From NCBI GenBank assembly GCA_965242485.1, contig CBDESM010000003.1, positions 2,356,001-2,420,000 of the forward strand: DNA of 64,000 nt, written 5' to 3'. The notes under the pieces were generated by a model. It saw nothing but the letters and a program-made list of their open reading frames with translations, had not been told where the DNA came from and did no database searches. Position numbers and translations under genes: made by a program. This DNA is from CBDESM01 sp965242485 (lineage in GTDB: Bacteria; Chloroflexota; Dehalococcoidia; Bin125). Below, piece after piece: positions 1-7,824 of the stretch. Numbering within the stretch: the first letter of the stretch is position 1; each line of letters starts with the position of its first letter.

Positions 1-494
1 GTATCGGGACCTTGGTTGAATGCCGGGTGCAGCACCGATGCGACGAACGGAGCGCCGGGATCGAGCAGCGAGGGGAGCGCCTCAAAGAGCGGGCCGATCT
101 CGGCGATGTCCATCAGCGCCATGTTGCAGACGGCCGCGCCGAACGGAGCTCCCGCAATCAGCCGCAGCGCGTCCGCGTCGGTGGCATCGACGCGCTGCCA
201 GGAGACGGCCGCGCCGGTCCCGGTGCGGGCCCGCGCGAGCTCCAGCAGCCGTTCCGATGCGTCGGTGGCGGTCACGGCTGCGCCGGCGCGGGCGGCCGCG
301 CGGGCGAAGTTGCCGTTGCCGCAGGCGATCTCGAGCAGGGTCGCGGGCAGCGGTTCGAGCAGCTCCAGCGTGGGCGGGAAGACCAGCGTGCGCTGCCAGT
401 AGTTGCCCTCGTCGCCTTGGACCGCGTCCCAGAACTCGGCGTTGGCCTGCCAAGCATCAACCGAGTCCTGGTTCGCATCGGGGAAGTCGCTCAT
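1..494 (-). CDS. SAM-dependent methyltransferase (truncated by window edge)
   Basis: Class I S-adenosylmethionine-dependent methyltransferase; the substrate cannot be told. It starts at the ATG at 494 and runs leftward off the window, so 164 codons of its N-terminal part are visible. The glycine-rich SAM loop is LLEIACGNGN (residues 53-62). An acidic residue ends the next strand (TATDAS, D78) where the ribose hydroxyls normally bind. A later segment FGAAVCNMALMDI matches motif IV of Rossmann methyltransferases. It is divergent from the DapB-like gene starting at 536, with 41 bp between the starts. The fold is clear; the function is open. Confidence 0.85.
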   Translation of the reverse strand, partial: MSDFPDANQDSVDAWQANAEFWDAVQGDEGNYWQRTLVFPPTLELLEPLPATLLEIACGNGNFARAAARAGAAVTATDASERLLELARARTGTGAAVSWQRVDATDADALRLIAGAPFGAAVCNMALMDIAEIGPLFEALPSLLDPGAPFVASVLHPAFNQGPD

Positions 495-504
495 GGGCGA
501 TCTG

Positions 505-514
505 ACGATACCCT
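505..514. promoter_or_regulatory. overlapping divergent -10 elements
   Basis: On the minus strand GGGTATCGT (TATCGT at 510-505) lies 10 bp before the methyltransferase start. On the plus strand TACCCT (509-514) lies 21 bp before the dehydrogenase start. The two -10-like hexamers overlap, so RNA polymerase binding for one gene would compete with the other. The motif resembles the GGGTAnnnT elements seen before several other genes here. No good -35 was seen. Confidence 0.35.
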
Positions 515-535
515 CGTCGCGGAACGGAGGGCGCC

Positions 536-1495
536 ATGGCCAGTCCACTGCCCGTCATCATCCAAGGGCTCGGCCCGATCGGCCGCACGATCGCGGGCGC
601 GGCGCTCGCCGACCCGATGGTGGAATTGATTGGCGCGGTCGATATCGCCGACTCGATGGCGGATCGGGAGCTGGCCGAGTTCGTCGCGGAAGCGCCGCCG
701 CAGCTGAAGGTGCGGCGCACGGTCGCGCAGGCGCAGCTGGAAGCGGGGGCGCAGGGCGGGATCCTGCTGCACGCGACCAGCTCGTACCTTCGCGACGCTT
801 CGCCGCAGTTCGAGGAAGCGCTGCGGCAGGGGCTGCACGTGGTCTCGACCTGCGAGGAACTCTCGTTCGCGCAGATGCGGCACCCGGAGATCGCGGCGGG
901 GCTGGACGTGCTGGCGCGGCGGAACGAGTTGACGATCGTCGGCACCGGCGTGAACCCGGGCTTCCTGATGGACGCGCTGCCGGCATCACTGCAATCGATC
1001 AGCCACACGATCGGCTCGGTTTCGGTGACGCGGGTGCAGGATCCGTCGCGGCGGCGGGTGCCGTTCCAGCAGAAGGTCGGAATGGGGCTGACGCGGGCCG
1101 AATGGGAAGCGAAGCGCGACGCCGGCGGCTTCGGCCACGTCGGGCTGGAAGAATCGGCGCGGCTGCTGGCCTACTCGCTGGGCTGGAAACTGGTCGAGAT
1201 CGATCACGAGATGCAGCCAGCGGGCGAGGCGGGCGGCACGGTCGGCGGAACGCTGGAGACCCTGCAGGGCACGACCGCCGACGGGCGCGCCGTGCGGCTG
1301 CACTTCGAGGCCAACGCGACGGTCGACGAGGAATACGACCAGATCGAAGTGGACGGCACGCCGCCGTTGAAGCTGCGGTTCGCCGGCGGCGTGTTCGGCG
1401 ACGAAGCGACGGCGGCCGCAGTGCTGCGCGCGGCCCGCGTGATTCCCCACACCCGCCGCGGCCTGGCAACCGTGCTCGACCTCCCGCTCCGCTAG
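536..1495 (+). CDS. DapB-like NAD(P)-dependent amino acid dehydrogenase
   Basis: A 319-residue protein of the dihydrodipicolinate-reductase-like family that includes 2,4-diaminopentanoate dehydrogenase. The N-terminus has a dinucleotide-binding loop IIQGLGPIG (about residues 8-16). The segment GTGVNPGFLMDALP matches the substrate-domain entry of this family, and the C-terminal half (VGMGLTRAEWEAKRDAG) is also typical of it rather than of true DapB, which is about 250 residues. It probably oxidises or reduces an amino- or oxo-acid; the real substrate is unknown. The ATG at 536 follows GGAGGG. Its stop codon shares the four bases CTAG with the stop of the convergent secreted-protein gene. Confidence 0.75.
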   Translation: MASPLPVIIQGLGPIGRTIAGAALADPMVELIGAVDIADSMADRELAEFVAEAPPQLKVRRTVAQAQLEAGAQGGILLHATSSYLRDASPQFEEALRQGLHVVSTCEELSFAQMRHPEIAAGLDVLARRNELTIVGTGVNPGFLMDALPASLQSISHTIGSVSVTRVQDPSRRRVPFQQKVGMGLTRAEWEAKRDAGGFGHVGLEESARLLAYSLGWKLVEIDHEMQPAGEAGGTVGGTLETLQGTTADGRAVRLHFEANATVDEEYDQIEVDGTPPLKLRFAGGVFGDEATAAAVLRAARVIPHTRRGLATVLDLPLR

Positions 1496-3585
1496 GCGGG
1501 GCTGGAGACCCAGATGACGTTGCCGGGGCGGATGTCGAAGTTGACCGAGCCGGGCACTGCCGTGCCGGCGGTTTCGCCGTAGGCGAGCCAGCCTGCGCCG
1601 TTCCAGATGTAGATCACGGCATCGGGGGCCCCGAGCAGCGCGAGCAGCTCGGCGGCGGTGACGATGGTCGAGCCGCCCCAGGTGCTGCGGCTGTCGAGGC
1701 GGACGGAGTCGACTTCGGGCGGCACCGGGGCCTGCACCTCGGGGGCATCCGCCTCCGCCAGCGCGACGTCGGAAGCGGGCGCCGCGGCAGCGGGGTCCGC
1801 CTCCGCCTCTTGGACCCGCGGCTCCGGCTGCGCCGCCGGGCGCGGCTGCGGGAGCGTGAAGGGCCGGCGTCCTTCGGCGGTTCCGGACGTCGCGACCACC
1901 GTCGTCGGGGCGTCGCCGACGATGGCGAAGATCATCTCGGCGACGCCGCCGACCGTGCCGGCGGGGCCGCGGTTGCCGGGGATCAGCGTGGGGCGGCTGC
2001 TCTTGACCTGGTCGATGTCCACCTGGGTGCCGTCGATGACGGGCGAGCCGAGGCTGTCGGTGACGCGGGCGAGGATAGTGACCTGATCGCCGATTCGCAG
2101 GGTCGAGTCGCTGCGCTCGAGCACTTCGACCTTGTGCGGCGCCCCGGCGACGGTGAAGGTGCTGGTCGCCGCCATGCCGCGGTACTGCGCGGTGATGCCG
2201 TAGGCGCCGGGGTGGAGGTTGCCGACGACGTAGAGCTGCACCTGATCGCCCCGCCGGCTGGCGACGACGCGATCGCGGCTGACGCGGATGCCGTACGTGT
2301 CGTGGATGGCCAGATCGAGCTCTTCGGGCAGCTCGGTCGGGCGCGACGCCGCGTCGAACGCCTCGATCGTGAAGGTCAGGGTGTCGGCGTCGGAATGCGG
2401 CAGGGGGCGGTCGGAGACGACGGTGTCGGCGGGCGACATCTCCAGCGAGGCGGCGGGGCCGACGTAGGAGACGACGACGGGCAGGCTCTGGTAGACGCCG
2501 CCCTCGCGGGCGACCACGGTCGCGGTGACGTTGGTGATCGAGACCGCCGGCGAGGAGACGAGGCGGATGTCGCGGATGTCGCCGGCGCCGGACCGGCCGA
2601 GGTTGCCCAGGGCGCGCTCGGTGAAGGTGCAGACGCGGCTCTTGCGGACGACGCAGCGGGAGTCCTCGAACCAGCCCAGATCGGTCTTGAGCGAGATCAG
2701 CCGCAGCACGCGCGCGTCGGTCGGATCGCCGTCGGCGTTGCGGATGCGGAGCGTGAGGCGGGTCTCGGAATTGCCGCCGATGTCGATCCGCGAAGGCCAC
2801 TGCGGGATGCCGCCGGGGCCGGGGCTGGAGGTGCGCAGTTCGACGGTGCTGACGTAGTGGACCTTGCCGACGCCGATCACGGCGCGGGCCTGGTAGAGGC
2901 GCTCGCCGCCCAGGGTCGAGAGGCGGCCGTCGTGGGTGAAGAGGCCGCGGAAGCTGTTGTCGCCGGCCATGCCGATGCGGGCGGAGAGGACGTAGGAACC
3001 TTCGTAGAGGCTGTCGACGACCGCGACGCGGGGCAGTTCGGCGCCGCGGCCGATGGTGACGATGCATTCGCCGCGGGTGCTGCCGCCGGAGGCCGCGGTC
3101 GCGCCGTGATCGCAGTCGAGGTAGGCGAGGTCGTCGCGGATCGCGCGCGGATCGCCCTGCACGCTGCTGCCGCGCAGGCCCGCGATCTCGATGCGGTCCG
3201 AGCCGGTCTGGGCGAACTTGAGGCCGCCGGACAGCTCGATCCAAGATTCGCCGCGGTCGATCAGGTCGGGGCGGAGCACGCGGCCCTCGCCGTGGCCGAT
3301 GCGCGGCGCCGCGATCTGCTCCCAGCGGACCCCCTCGGCTTCGGGCGTGATGTCGAAGCCGAGCGCGATCCGCGCGGTCACGACGTCCTCGGCGGTGACG
3401 ATGCCCTCGGAGCCGGGGAAGGTGATGTCGAGGTGGAGCGGCGTGATGTAGTAGGCGCTTGCGGGCTGGAGCGAGGCCAGGGCGGCCGCGGCCAGCGCGA
3501 CGAGCACGGCGGCGGCCGCGGCGATGCGCGCCGGAATCCCCGAGTTCATCGCGCCGCGCAGGCGCGGGCGGAACATCAGATGCAT
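1492..3585 (-). CDS. large secreted Ig-like protein with C-terminal Trp-rich domain
   Basis: A 697-residue exported protein. The start is the ATG at 3585, preceded by a perfect AGGAGG; an upstream in-frame codon at 3639 lacks this. The N-terminus has an Arg-rich segment followed by a long Ala/Val/Leu stretch and SAYYIT, a Sec signal peptide. The middle is built of beta-rich segments resembling bacterial Ig-like (Big) repeats, for example VTILARVTDSLGSPVIDG. A low-complexity Pro/Ala/Glu linker follows. The last ~60 residues (AAELLALLG ... WNGAGWLAYGET ... VIWVSS) form a small domain also found twice in the 1434-residue protein at 17.2 kb. No catalytic motif was recognised, so it is probably a cell-surface protein. 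Confidence 0.7.
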   Translation of the reverse strand: MHLMFRPRLRGAMNSGIPARIAAAAAVLVALAAAALASLQPASAYYITPLHLDITFPGSEGIVTAEDVVTARIALGFDITPEAEGVRWEQIAAPRIGHGEGRVLRPDLIDRGESWIELSGGLKFAQTGSDRIEIAGLRGSSVQGDPRAIRDDLAYLDCDHGATAASGGSTRGECIVTIGRGAELPRVAVVDSLYEGSYVLSARIGMAGDNSFRGLFTHDGRLSTLGGERLYQARAVIGVGKVHYVSTVELRTSSPGPGGIPQWPSRIDIGGNSETRLTLRIRNADGDPTDARVLRLISLKTDLGWFEDSRCVVRKSRVCTFTERALGNLGRSGAGDIRDIRLVSSPAVSITNVTATVVAREGGVYQSLPVVVSYVGPAASLEMSPADTVVSDRPLPHSDADTLTFTIEAFDAASRPTELPEELDLAIHDTYGIRVSRDRVVASRRGDQVQLYVVGNLHPGAYGITAQYRGMAATSTFTVAGAPHKVEVLERSDSTLRIGDQVTILARVTDSLGSPVIDGTQVDIDQVKSSRPTLIPGNRGPAGTVGGVAEMIFAIVGDAPTTVVATSGTAEGRRPFTLPQPRPAAQPEPRVQEAEADPAAAAPASDVALAEADAPEVQAPVPPEVDSVRLDSRSTWGGSTIVTAAELLALLGAPDAVIYIWNGAGWLAYGETAGTAVPGSVNFDIRPGNVIWVSSPA

Positions 3586-3746
3586 GCGATCCTCCTCGGG
3601 GCGGCGGTGAACGGCGGCGTCCGTCGCCCGCTGCTTCACTATGCGCGTGAATTCGGCCCTTATGTAAGAGGGACAGCCGCTGGATCAGGTGGCGGACGCG
3701 AGAATTTACGGCGCGACAACAGTGACGGCGGACGATCGCGCGCTTG

Positions 3747-3752
3747 TATCAT
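3747..3752 (+). promoter_or_regulatory. -10 element of flavin reductase gene
   Basis: TATCAT, preceded by CTTG, lies 50 bp upstream of the flavin reductase ATG and outside any gene. It is close to the sigma-70 -10 consensus in an otherwise very GC-rich spacer. No convincing -35 was found. Confidence 0.4.
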
Positions 3753-3802
3753 CTGGGCATCGCGCGGAGCCGGGAGCGATCGGCTGCAGTGAGGAGCGGG
3801 CG

Positions 3803-4300
3803 ATGGATTTCGACCAGCGGGAGTTCCGTGACGCGCTCGGCGCATTCGCAAGCGGGGTCACCGTGATCACGACGGGCTCGGAGCCGGGCTTCGTCGGCAT
3901 GACGGTGCAGTCGTTCTGTTCGCTCTCGCTGGACCCGCCGCTGGTGCTGGTCTGCATCGACAAGGGCGCAAGCACGCTGCCGCTGCTGCAGGAAACCGGC
4001 GCGTTCACCGTGAACGTGCTGGCCGGCGGCGGCGACGCGACGTCGAACTACTTCGCATCGAGCAAGCGGGCCGCGCCGCCGCACCAGTTCGACGAGCATC
4101 CGTACGCGGTCGGCGAGACCGGCTGCCCGCGGATCAACAGCGCCACCTTCGTCTACGACTGCACGCTGCACGACTCGCTCGACGGCGGCGACCACATCAT
4201 CGCCGTCGGCAAGGTCGAGGCGTTCGCGTCGCAATCGGACGCGGACCCGATCCTGTACTACCAGGGCGCGTACCGCACGCTGGCGCCGGCGGCGGACTGA
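3803..4300 (+). CDS. flavin reductase-like FMN-binding protein
   Basis: A 165-residue member of the flavin reductase (DIM6/NTAB) family, which uses NAD(P)H to reduce FMN or FAD or acts as the reductase partner of two-component monooxygenases. Diagnostic segments are FRDALGAFASGVTVIT at the N-terminus, GMTVQSFCSLSLDPPLVLVC, TGAFTVNVL, and a C-terminal HIIAVGKVEAF followed by PILYYQGAYRTL. The ATG at 3803 sits 6 bp after GAGGAG; the frame is open further upstream but without a comparable site. No oxygenase partner is adjacent, so the physiological acceptor is unknown. Confidence 0.85.
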   Translation: MDFDQREFRDALGAFASGVTVITTGSEPGFVGMTVQSFCSLSLDPPLVLVCIDKGASTLPLLQETGAFTVNVLAGGGDATSNYFASSKRAAPPHQFDEHPYAVGETGCPRINSATFVYDCTLHDSLDGGDHIIAVGKVEAFASQSDADPILYYQGAYRTLAPAAD

Positions 4301-4317
4301 GGCGCGGGCGGGCGCGC

Positions 4318-4869
4318 TTGACCGAGCGGGGTGCGGCCGAGTGGGACTGGGAGACCGCGGCTGATTCGGCTTCGGCCGCGCCGCCGGCGATGTGGGTGCC
4401 GTTGCGCCGGGCCCTGCGCGCGCGGCGACGGCTGGCGGTGATGGCGCGCGAGCTGCCGGCCGGGCTCTGGGACGCGGACAGCGCCTGCGACGGCTGGAGC
4501 CGGGCCGATGCCGCCGCGCATGTCGCCGCTTCCGACCGCCGCTACCACGACGTGCTGACCGCGGTGCTGAACGGGCGGCCGCTGGAGGAATGGTCGCCGG
4601 ACCCCGGCGTTCCCTCAGCGCCGCTGGACGACGCCAACGGGCTCGCGCTGGACGGGCTGCGCGAACGCGCGCCATTGAAACTGGCGCGGGCGCTGGAGAT
4701 CGGCGCGCAGAAGACGCTGATGCTCTGCTGCTCGCTGACCGAGGAGCAGTCGCTGCGCCGAATGGGCTGGGCGGCCAACGGGCCGGCGCTGATCGAGTGG
4801 TGGGAGTCGCACGATCACGGCCACGCCGACGACATCATCAACGGGCCCACGATGATGCGGCAGCGCTGA
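4318..4869 (+). CDS. DinB/mycothiol maleylpyruvate isomerase-like protein
   Basis: A 183-residue protein of the DinB-like four-helix-bundle superfamily, whose members often bind a metal through three histidines. The pattern ACDGWSRADAAAHVAASDRRY matches the first helix pair with its His, and WWESHDHGHADDI near the C-terminus supplies the other potential ligands. The start is uncertain: a TTG at 4318 gives the full length and an ATG at 4390 would remove 24 residues. The stop lies in one arm of an 11-bp inverted repeat shared with the convergent peptidase gene. Its substrate is not predictable. Confidence 0.6.
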   Translation: MTERGAAEWDWETAADSASAAPPAMWVPLRRALRARRRLAVMARELPAGLWDADSACDGWSRADAAAHVAASDRRYHDVLTAVLNGRPLEEWSPDPGVPSAPLDDANGLALDGLRERAPLKLARALEIGAQKTLMLCCSLTEEQSLRRMGWAANGPALIEWWESHDHGHADDIINGPTMMRQR

Positions 4870-4894
4870 CCGGATCAGCGCGACCGGTCAGCGC
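4863..4894. terminator. bidirectional hairpin between convergent genes
   Basis: A perfect 11-bp inverted repeat (GCGCTGACCGG at 4863-4873 and CCGGTCAGCGC at 4884-4894) with a 10-base loop. The TGA stop of the rightward DinB-like gene lies in the left arm and the complement of the TGA stop of the leftward peptidase gene lies in the right arm, so one structure can end both transcripts. There is no T-run, as is common in GC-rich genomes. Confidence 0.6.
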
Positions 4895-5697
4895 GGCAGG
4901 CGGGTTTGGACCGAGCGTTCCTCGACCGTCATCGCGATGCGATCGAAGGCGGCGTCGACGAAGGCGCTGGCGCCGCGCTGCATCAGCATCTGCATCAGCT
5001 TCGGCTTGGGCCGCATCAGCTGGCTGCGCGGCGGGATTCCCGCGGCGTCGGCCGCCCATTCAATCGCGTCGTCGATGTCGCCGAGGCGGTCGATGAGGCC
5101 CAGATCGAGCGCGGTCGCGCCCGTGTGGATCTCGCCGGTGGCGAGGTTCTCGGCGGCGGCGCGGTCGAAATCGGGGCGGCCCTCTTCGACGATGTCGATG
5201 AAGCGCTGGTAGACGGACTCCAGCAGCCCGCGCACGCGGGCTTCTTCCTCGGGCGTCTGCTCGCGGAAGATCGAGGCCATGTCTTTGAATTCACCGGCCG
5301 TGTGGGTGCGCATCTTGATGCCCATCCGCTCGAAGGCGTCCTCGATCAGGGGCATCATCCAGATCACGCCGATCGAGCCGACCATCGAGGTGGGCAGGGC
5401 GAAGACGGGGTGCGCGCCGCAGGCGATCATGTAGCCGCCCGACGCGCCCATGCCGCGGATCACGGCGGAGGTCGGCTTCTTCCGGGCCAGCTTCTTGACG
5501 GCGTTGTAGATCGTTTCGGAGGCGGCGGCGGAACCGCCGGGGGAGTCGATGTCGAGGACGACCGCGGGGTGGCGCTTGCTGCGGCGCAGCGAATGGATCA
5601 GGCGGACCGTGTCGCGCGGGTTGATGCGGGTGCCGATCGGTCCGATCAGCTCGACGACGGCTACGGTCTTAGGGTTGATCTCGTTCTGCCACTGCAT
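4888..5697 (-). CDS. S49 family (SppA-like) serine peptidase, cytoplasmic type
   Basis: A 269-residue peptidase related to signal peptide peptidase SppA. The segment DIDSPGGS, the nucleophile in GASGGYM (S86) and the general-base lysine in EFKDMAS (K138) give the Ser/Lys dyad expected for S49 enzymes. It has neither signal peptide nor membrane anchor, so it resembles the short soluble S49 proteins. The start is the ATG at 5697; the upstream frame stays open but its composition is non-coding there. TACGCT preceded by TCGG (5755-5744 on the minus strand) is a plausible -10. Role: turnover of membrane-derived or misfolded peptides, inferred from the family. Confidence 0.85.
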   Translation of the reverse strand: MQWQNEINPKTVAVVELIGPIGTRINPRDTVRLIHSLRRSKRHPAVVLDIDSPGGSAAASETIYNAVKKLARKKPTSAVIRGMGASGGYMIACGAHPVFALPTSMVGSIGVIWMMPLIEDAFERMGIKMRTHTAGEFKDMASIFREQTPEEEARVRGLLESVYQRFIDIVEEGRPDFDRAAAENLATGEIHTGATALDLGLIDRLGDIDDAIEWAADAAGIPPRSQLMRPKPKLMQMLMQRGASAFVDAAFDRIAMTVEERSVQTRLPR

Positions 5698-5819
5698 CGC
5701 CGGAGCCTTTCCCGAACCGCGCCGCGGGCCGCGAGCGTTGACCTCAGCGTACCGAGCGATCATCCTATGGGTGCAGGACCGGGCAGGGCCCGGCGGACGG
5801 CGCGGCGAAGGAGTACCGC

Positions 5820-6200
5820 ATGGCGGAGATCGCGGTCTGCAAGGCGGCGGAACTACCGCCCGGTTCGGTCGCTGCGGCCGAGTTCGAGGACGGCGCGCGG
5901 GCCTGCGTCGCCAACGTGCACGGCGAGGTCTTCGCCGTCGCCGACAAGTGCCCGCATCTGTTCGCGCCGCTCTCCGTCGGCGATTTGAACGGCGCGCATA
6001 TCGTCTGCCCCTGGCACGATTCCGAGTTCGACATGCGCACGGGCCGCACCAAGAAATGGCTGCCCTCCGGCGTCTGGAACATCCTCGAAAAAACGATGCC
6101 GCCGCTGCCGGGCTTCTTGGAACGGAAGCTGAAGCCGGATCGAATCGCCACCTACCGCACGCGAGTCGCCGACGGCACGGTCTACGTCTCGGACGACTGA
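5820..6200 (+). CDS. Rieske [2Fe-2S] ferredoxin-like protein
   Basis: A 126-residue soluble Rieske protein. The cluster ligands are visible as CPH (C44, H46) and CPWH (C63, H66), separated by 16 residues as in ferredoxin-type Rieske proteins of dioxygenase systems or NirD. There is no signal peptide or membrane anchor. The start ATG at 5820 follows AAGGAG. The residues after the second ligand pair, including a Pro-rich PPLPGF stretch, are longer than in minimal ferredoxins. No oxygenase or reductase lies next to it, so its redox partner is unknown. Confidence 0.85.
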   Translation: MAEIAVCKAAELPPGSVAAAEFEDGARACVANVHGEVFAVADKCPHLFAPLSVGDLNGAHIVCPWHDSEFDMRTGRTKKWLPSGVWNILEKTMPPLPGFLERKLKPDRIATYRTRVADGTVYVSDD

Positions 6201-6207
6201 TCGCCAC

Positions 6208-6651
6208 ATGAGCCGAATGCGGCGGCTGGACGGCGCATTCGTCGTCATTGCAATCGTCGCGGTCGGTCTTGCAGGGGCGATCGCCATCTCGCTGGTCTTC
6301 TGGCGCGAATCGGAAGCCATCCGCAATTTCGCCATCTTGGCGTCGCTCGCCATCGCCGTCCCCATCGGGGTCTGGCGCATCGTCTTGACGGCCCGGCAAG
6401 CCGGCGCGGCGGAACGTTCGGCCGAAGCGGGCGCATCAGCCACCGCGATCTCGCGCCGCGAAGCGCTGGACAATCAGCTCCGCACCGGCGCCGAGATGAT
6501 CGGCAGCGACGATCTGGCAACGCGCGCGGCCGGGACGTACCTTTTGGAGCGTTTAGCCGCGGAGCATCCCGACGATTATGATGGGGTCGTACGTGAAGCG
6601 CTGCGGGTATCCCGGCAGCAATCAGAGGGTGGCAGCGATGCCGGCGGCTGA
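6208..6651 (+). CDS. small membrane protein with pentapeptide-associated N-terminal domain
   Basis: A 147-residue protein with two predicted membrane helices (about residues 10-31 and 41-61) followed by a helical cytoplasmic segment. The region LRTGAEMIGSDDLATRAAGTYLLERLAAEHP resembles the linker found between the membrane helices and the pentapeptide repeats of many membrane-anchored pentapeptide proteins. Here the repeats are encoded by the next gene, whose start overlaps this stop by 14 bp. The two may be a split version of one protein and may work as a complex. Function unknown. Confidence 0.6.
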   Translation: MSRMRRLDGAFVVIAIVAVGLAGAIAISLVFWRESEAIRNFAILASLAIAVPIGVWRIVLTARQAGAAERSAEAGASATAISRREALDNQLRTGAEMIGSDDLATRAAGTYLLERLAAEHPDDYDGVVREALRVSRQQSEGGSDAGG

Positions 6652-7015
6652 AGATCGCAGCAGGTCAATGGATCGGGCTTTCGACCGCCTCATCGTGCGA
6701 ATGGTCTGCAGATACGAGGCTGATCCGAAGTTCGCTGATTTCCGCAAAGACTGGTTCGTTGAGTGGGAAGGCCGCAATCGGCGCGGTTTCGAACTGCCCG
6801 CCGCCCATCTGCCGAAGGCGAGATTGGCGAGGGCGGACTTCACCGACGCCATCCTCGACCGCGCGAACCTGCGGGGGGCGGATCTGTCCGGCGCCAAGCT
6901 GGTCCGCACGAGTTTGATCGGGGCTGACCTGACCGACGCCAATCTCGACGGGGCTGACCTGACCGATGCGAACCTCGAGGGCGCGATCGGCCTGCCGGCG
7001 GGTGCGCCGGCTTAG
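6638..7015 (+). CDS. pentapeptide repeat protein
   Basis: A 125-residue protein. After an N-terminal helical part of ~60 residues it has eight or so A(D/N)Lxx pentapeptides (ARADF, ANLRG, ADLSG, ADLTD, ANLDG, ADLTD, ANLEG), which fold as a right-handed quadrilateral beta-helix. The start ATG at 6638 follows AGAGGG and overlaps the end of the membrane-protein gene by 14 bp, so the two are translationally coupled. The short repeat block is too small for a gyrase-protecting Qnr-type protein. Its stop TAG overlaps the stop of the convergent crotonase gene. Confidence 0.75.
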   Translation: MPAAEDRSRSMDRAFDRLIVRMVCRYEADPKFADFRKDWFVEWEGRNRRGFELPAAHLPKARLARADFTDAILDRANLRGADLSGAKLVRTSLIGADLTDANLDGADLTDANLEGAIGLPAGAPA

Positions 7016-7824
7016 AAGCCTTGGAAGTTCGGTTCGCGCTTCTCGGCGAACGCGCGCGGGCCTTCTTTGGCGTCCTCGGTCGAGCGGGCGATGACCATCG
7101 CGTGGTCGGCCATCTCCAGCGCCTCGTGCATGCCGGTCGTCTGCGAGCGGTAGGCGAGGCGCTTGATCAGCTGCACCGAGACCGCCGGCATCCGCGCGAT
7201 CTCCTTGGCCAGCTCCAGCGTCTGGTCCATCAGGTCCTCGGCTGGAACGACGCGGCTGACGTAGCCCATCTCCAGAGCCTCTTCGGCGTTGAAGATGCGG
7301 CCGGTCCACATCAGTTCGAGGGCCTTGGACATGCCGACGATCCTGGGCAGGAAGTAGGCCCCGCCGTCGCCGGGGATCAGCGCCATCCGCACGTAGGCCA
7401 TGCCGTATTTGGCGCGGTCGGAGGAGATGCGGATGTCGGCCTGCGAGGCCATGTCCATGCCGGCGCCGACGGCGGCGCCGTTGACGGCGGCGATGTACGG
7501 CTTCTCCATGTTGTAGAGCGCGCGCGGCACTTTCTGGACCGAGTTGCGCAGGCTGTTGCGGTTGGCGGCGGGCGCGTTCGGGTCGCCGCCGAGCACGTCC
7601 CCGCCGGCCCGCTCGCGGCCGACGTCGGCGCCGGAGCAGAAGCCGCGCCCGGCGCCCGTGACGATCACGGCGCGCACGCCCTGGTCCTCGCTGGCCCGCG
7701 TGATGCTGTCGGCCCACATCGCCAGCATTTCGTTGCTGAAGGCGTTGAGTTTTTCGGGCCGGTTCAGCGTGATCGTGGCAATGTGCCCGTCGACGTCGTA
7801 CAGCAGCGGCGCGTCATCGCTCAT
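7012..7824 (-). CDS. enoyl-CoA hydratase/isomerase family protein (crotonase 1)
   Basis: A 270-residue crotonase-fold enzyme acting on acyl-CoA thioesters. Both oxyanion-hole segments are present: GRGFCSGAD and NGAAVGAGMDM. The position of the first catalytic Glu of classical enoyl-CoA hydratases is Asp in GAGMDM, and an Asp occurs in IPGDGG, the position used by isomerase or dienoyl-type members, so the reaction need not be hydration. The ATG at 7824 overlaps the TGA of the upstream MFS gene (ATGA), so they form a two-gene operon. A transporter plus a CoA-ester enzyme suggests uptake and breakdown of a carboxylic acid (inference). Confidence 0.8.
   Translation of the reverse strand: MSDDAPLLYDVDGHIATITLNRPEKLNAFSNEMLAMWADSITRASEDQGVRAVIVTGAGRGFCSGADVGRERAGGDVLGGDPNAPAANRNSLRNSVQKVPRALYNMEKPYIAAVNGAAVGAGMDMASQADIRISSDRAKYGMAYVRMALIPGDGGAYFLPRIVGMSKALELMWTGRIFNAEEALEMGYVSRVVPAEDLMDQTLELAKEIARMPAVSVQLIKRLAYRSQTTGMHEALEMADHAMVIARSTEDAKEGPRAFAEKREPNFQGF

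Noticed and set aside
403..3792. Very long rightward open frame opposite the secreted protein gene
   Set aside because: Composition is Arg/Gly/Ala-rich without motifs; it is the antisense shadow expected in GC-rich DNA, whereas the leftward frame has a signal peptide and a ribosome binding site.
7012..7024. Small inverted repeat GGCTT/AAGCC at the convergent stops
   Set aside because: Five base pairs with a two-base loop cannot form a stable terminator.
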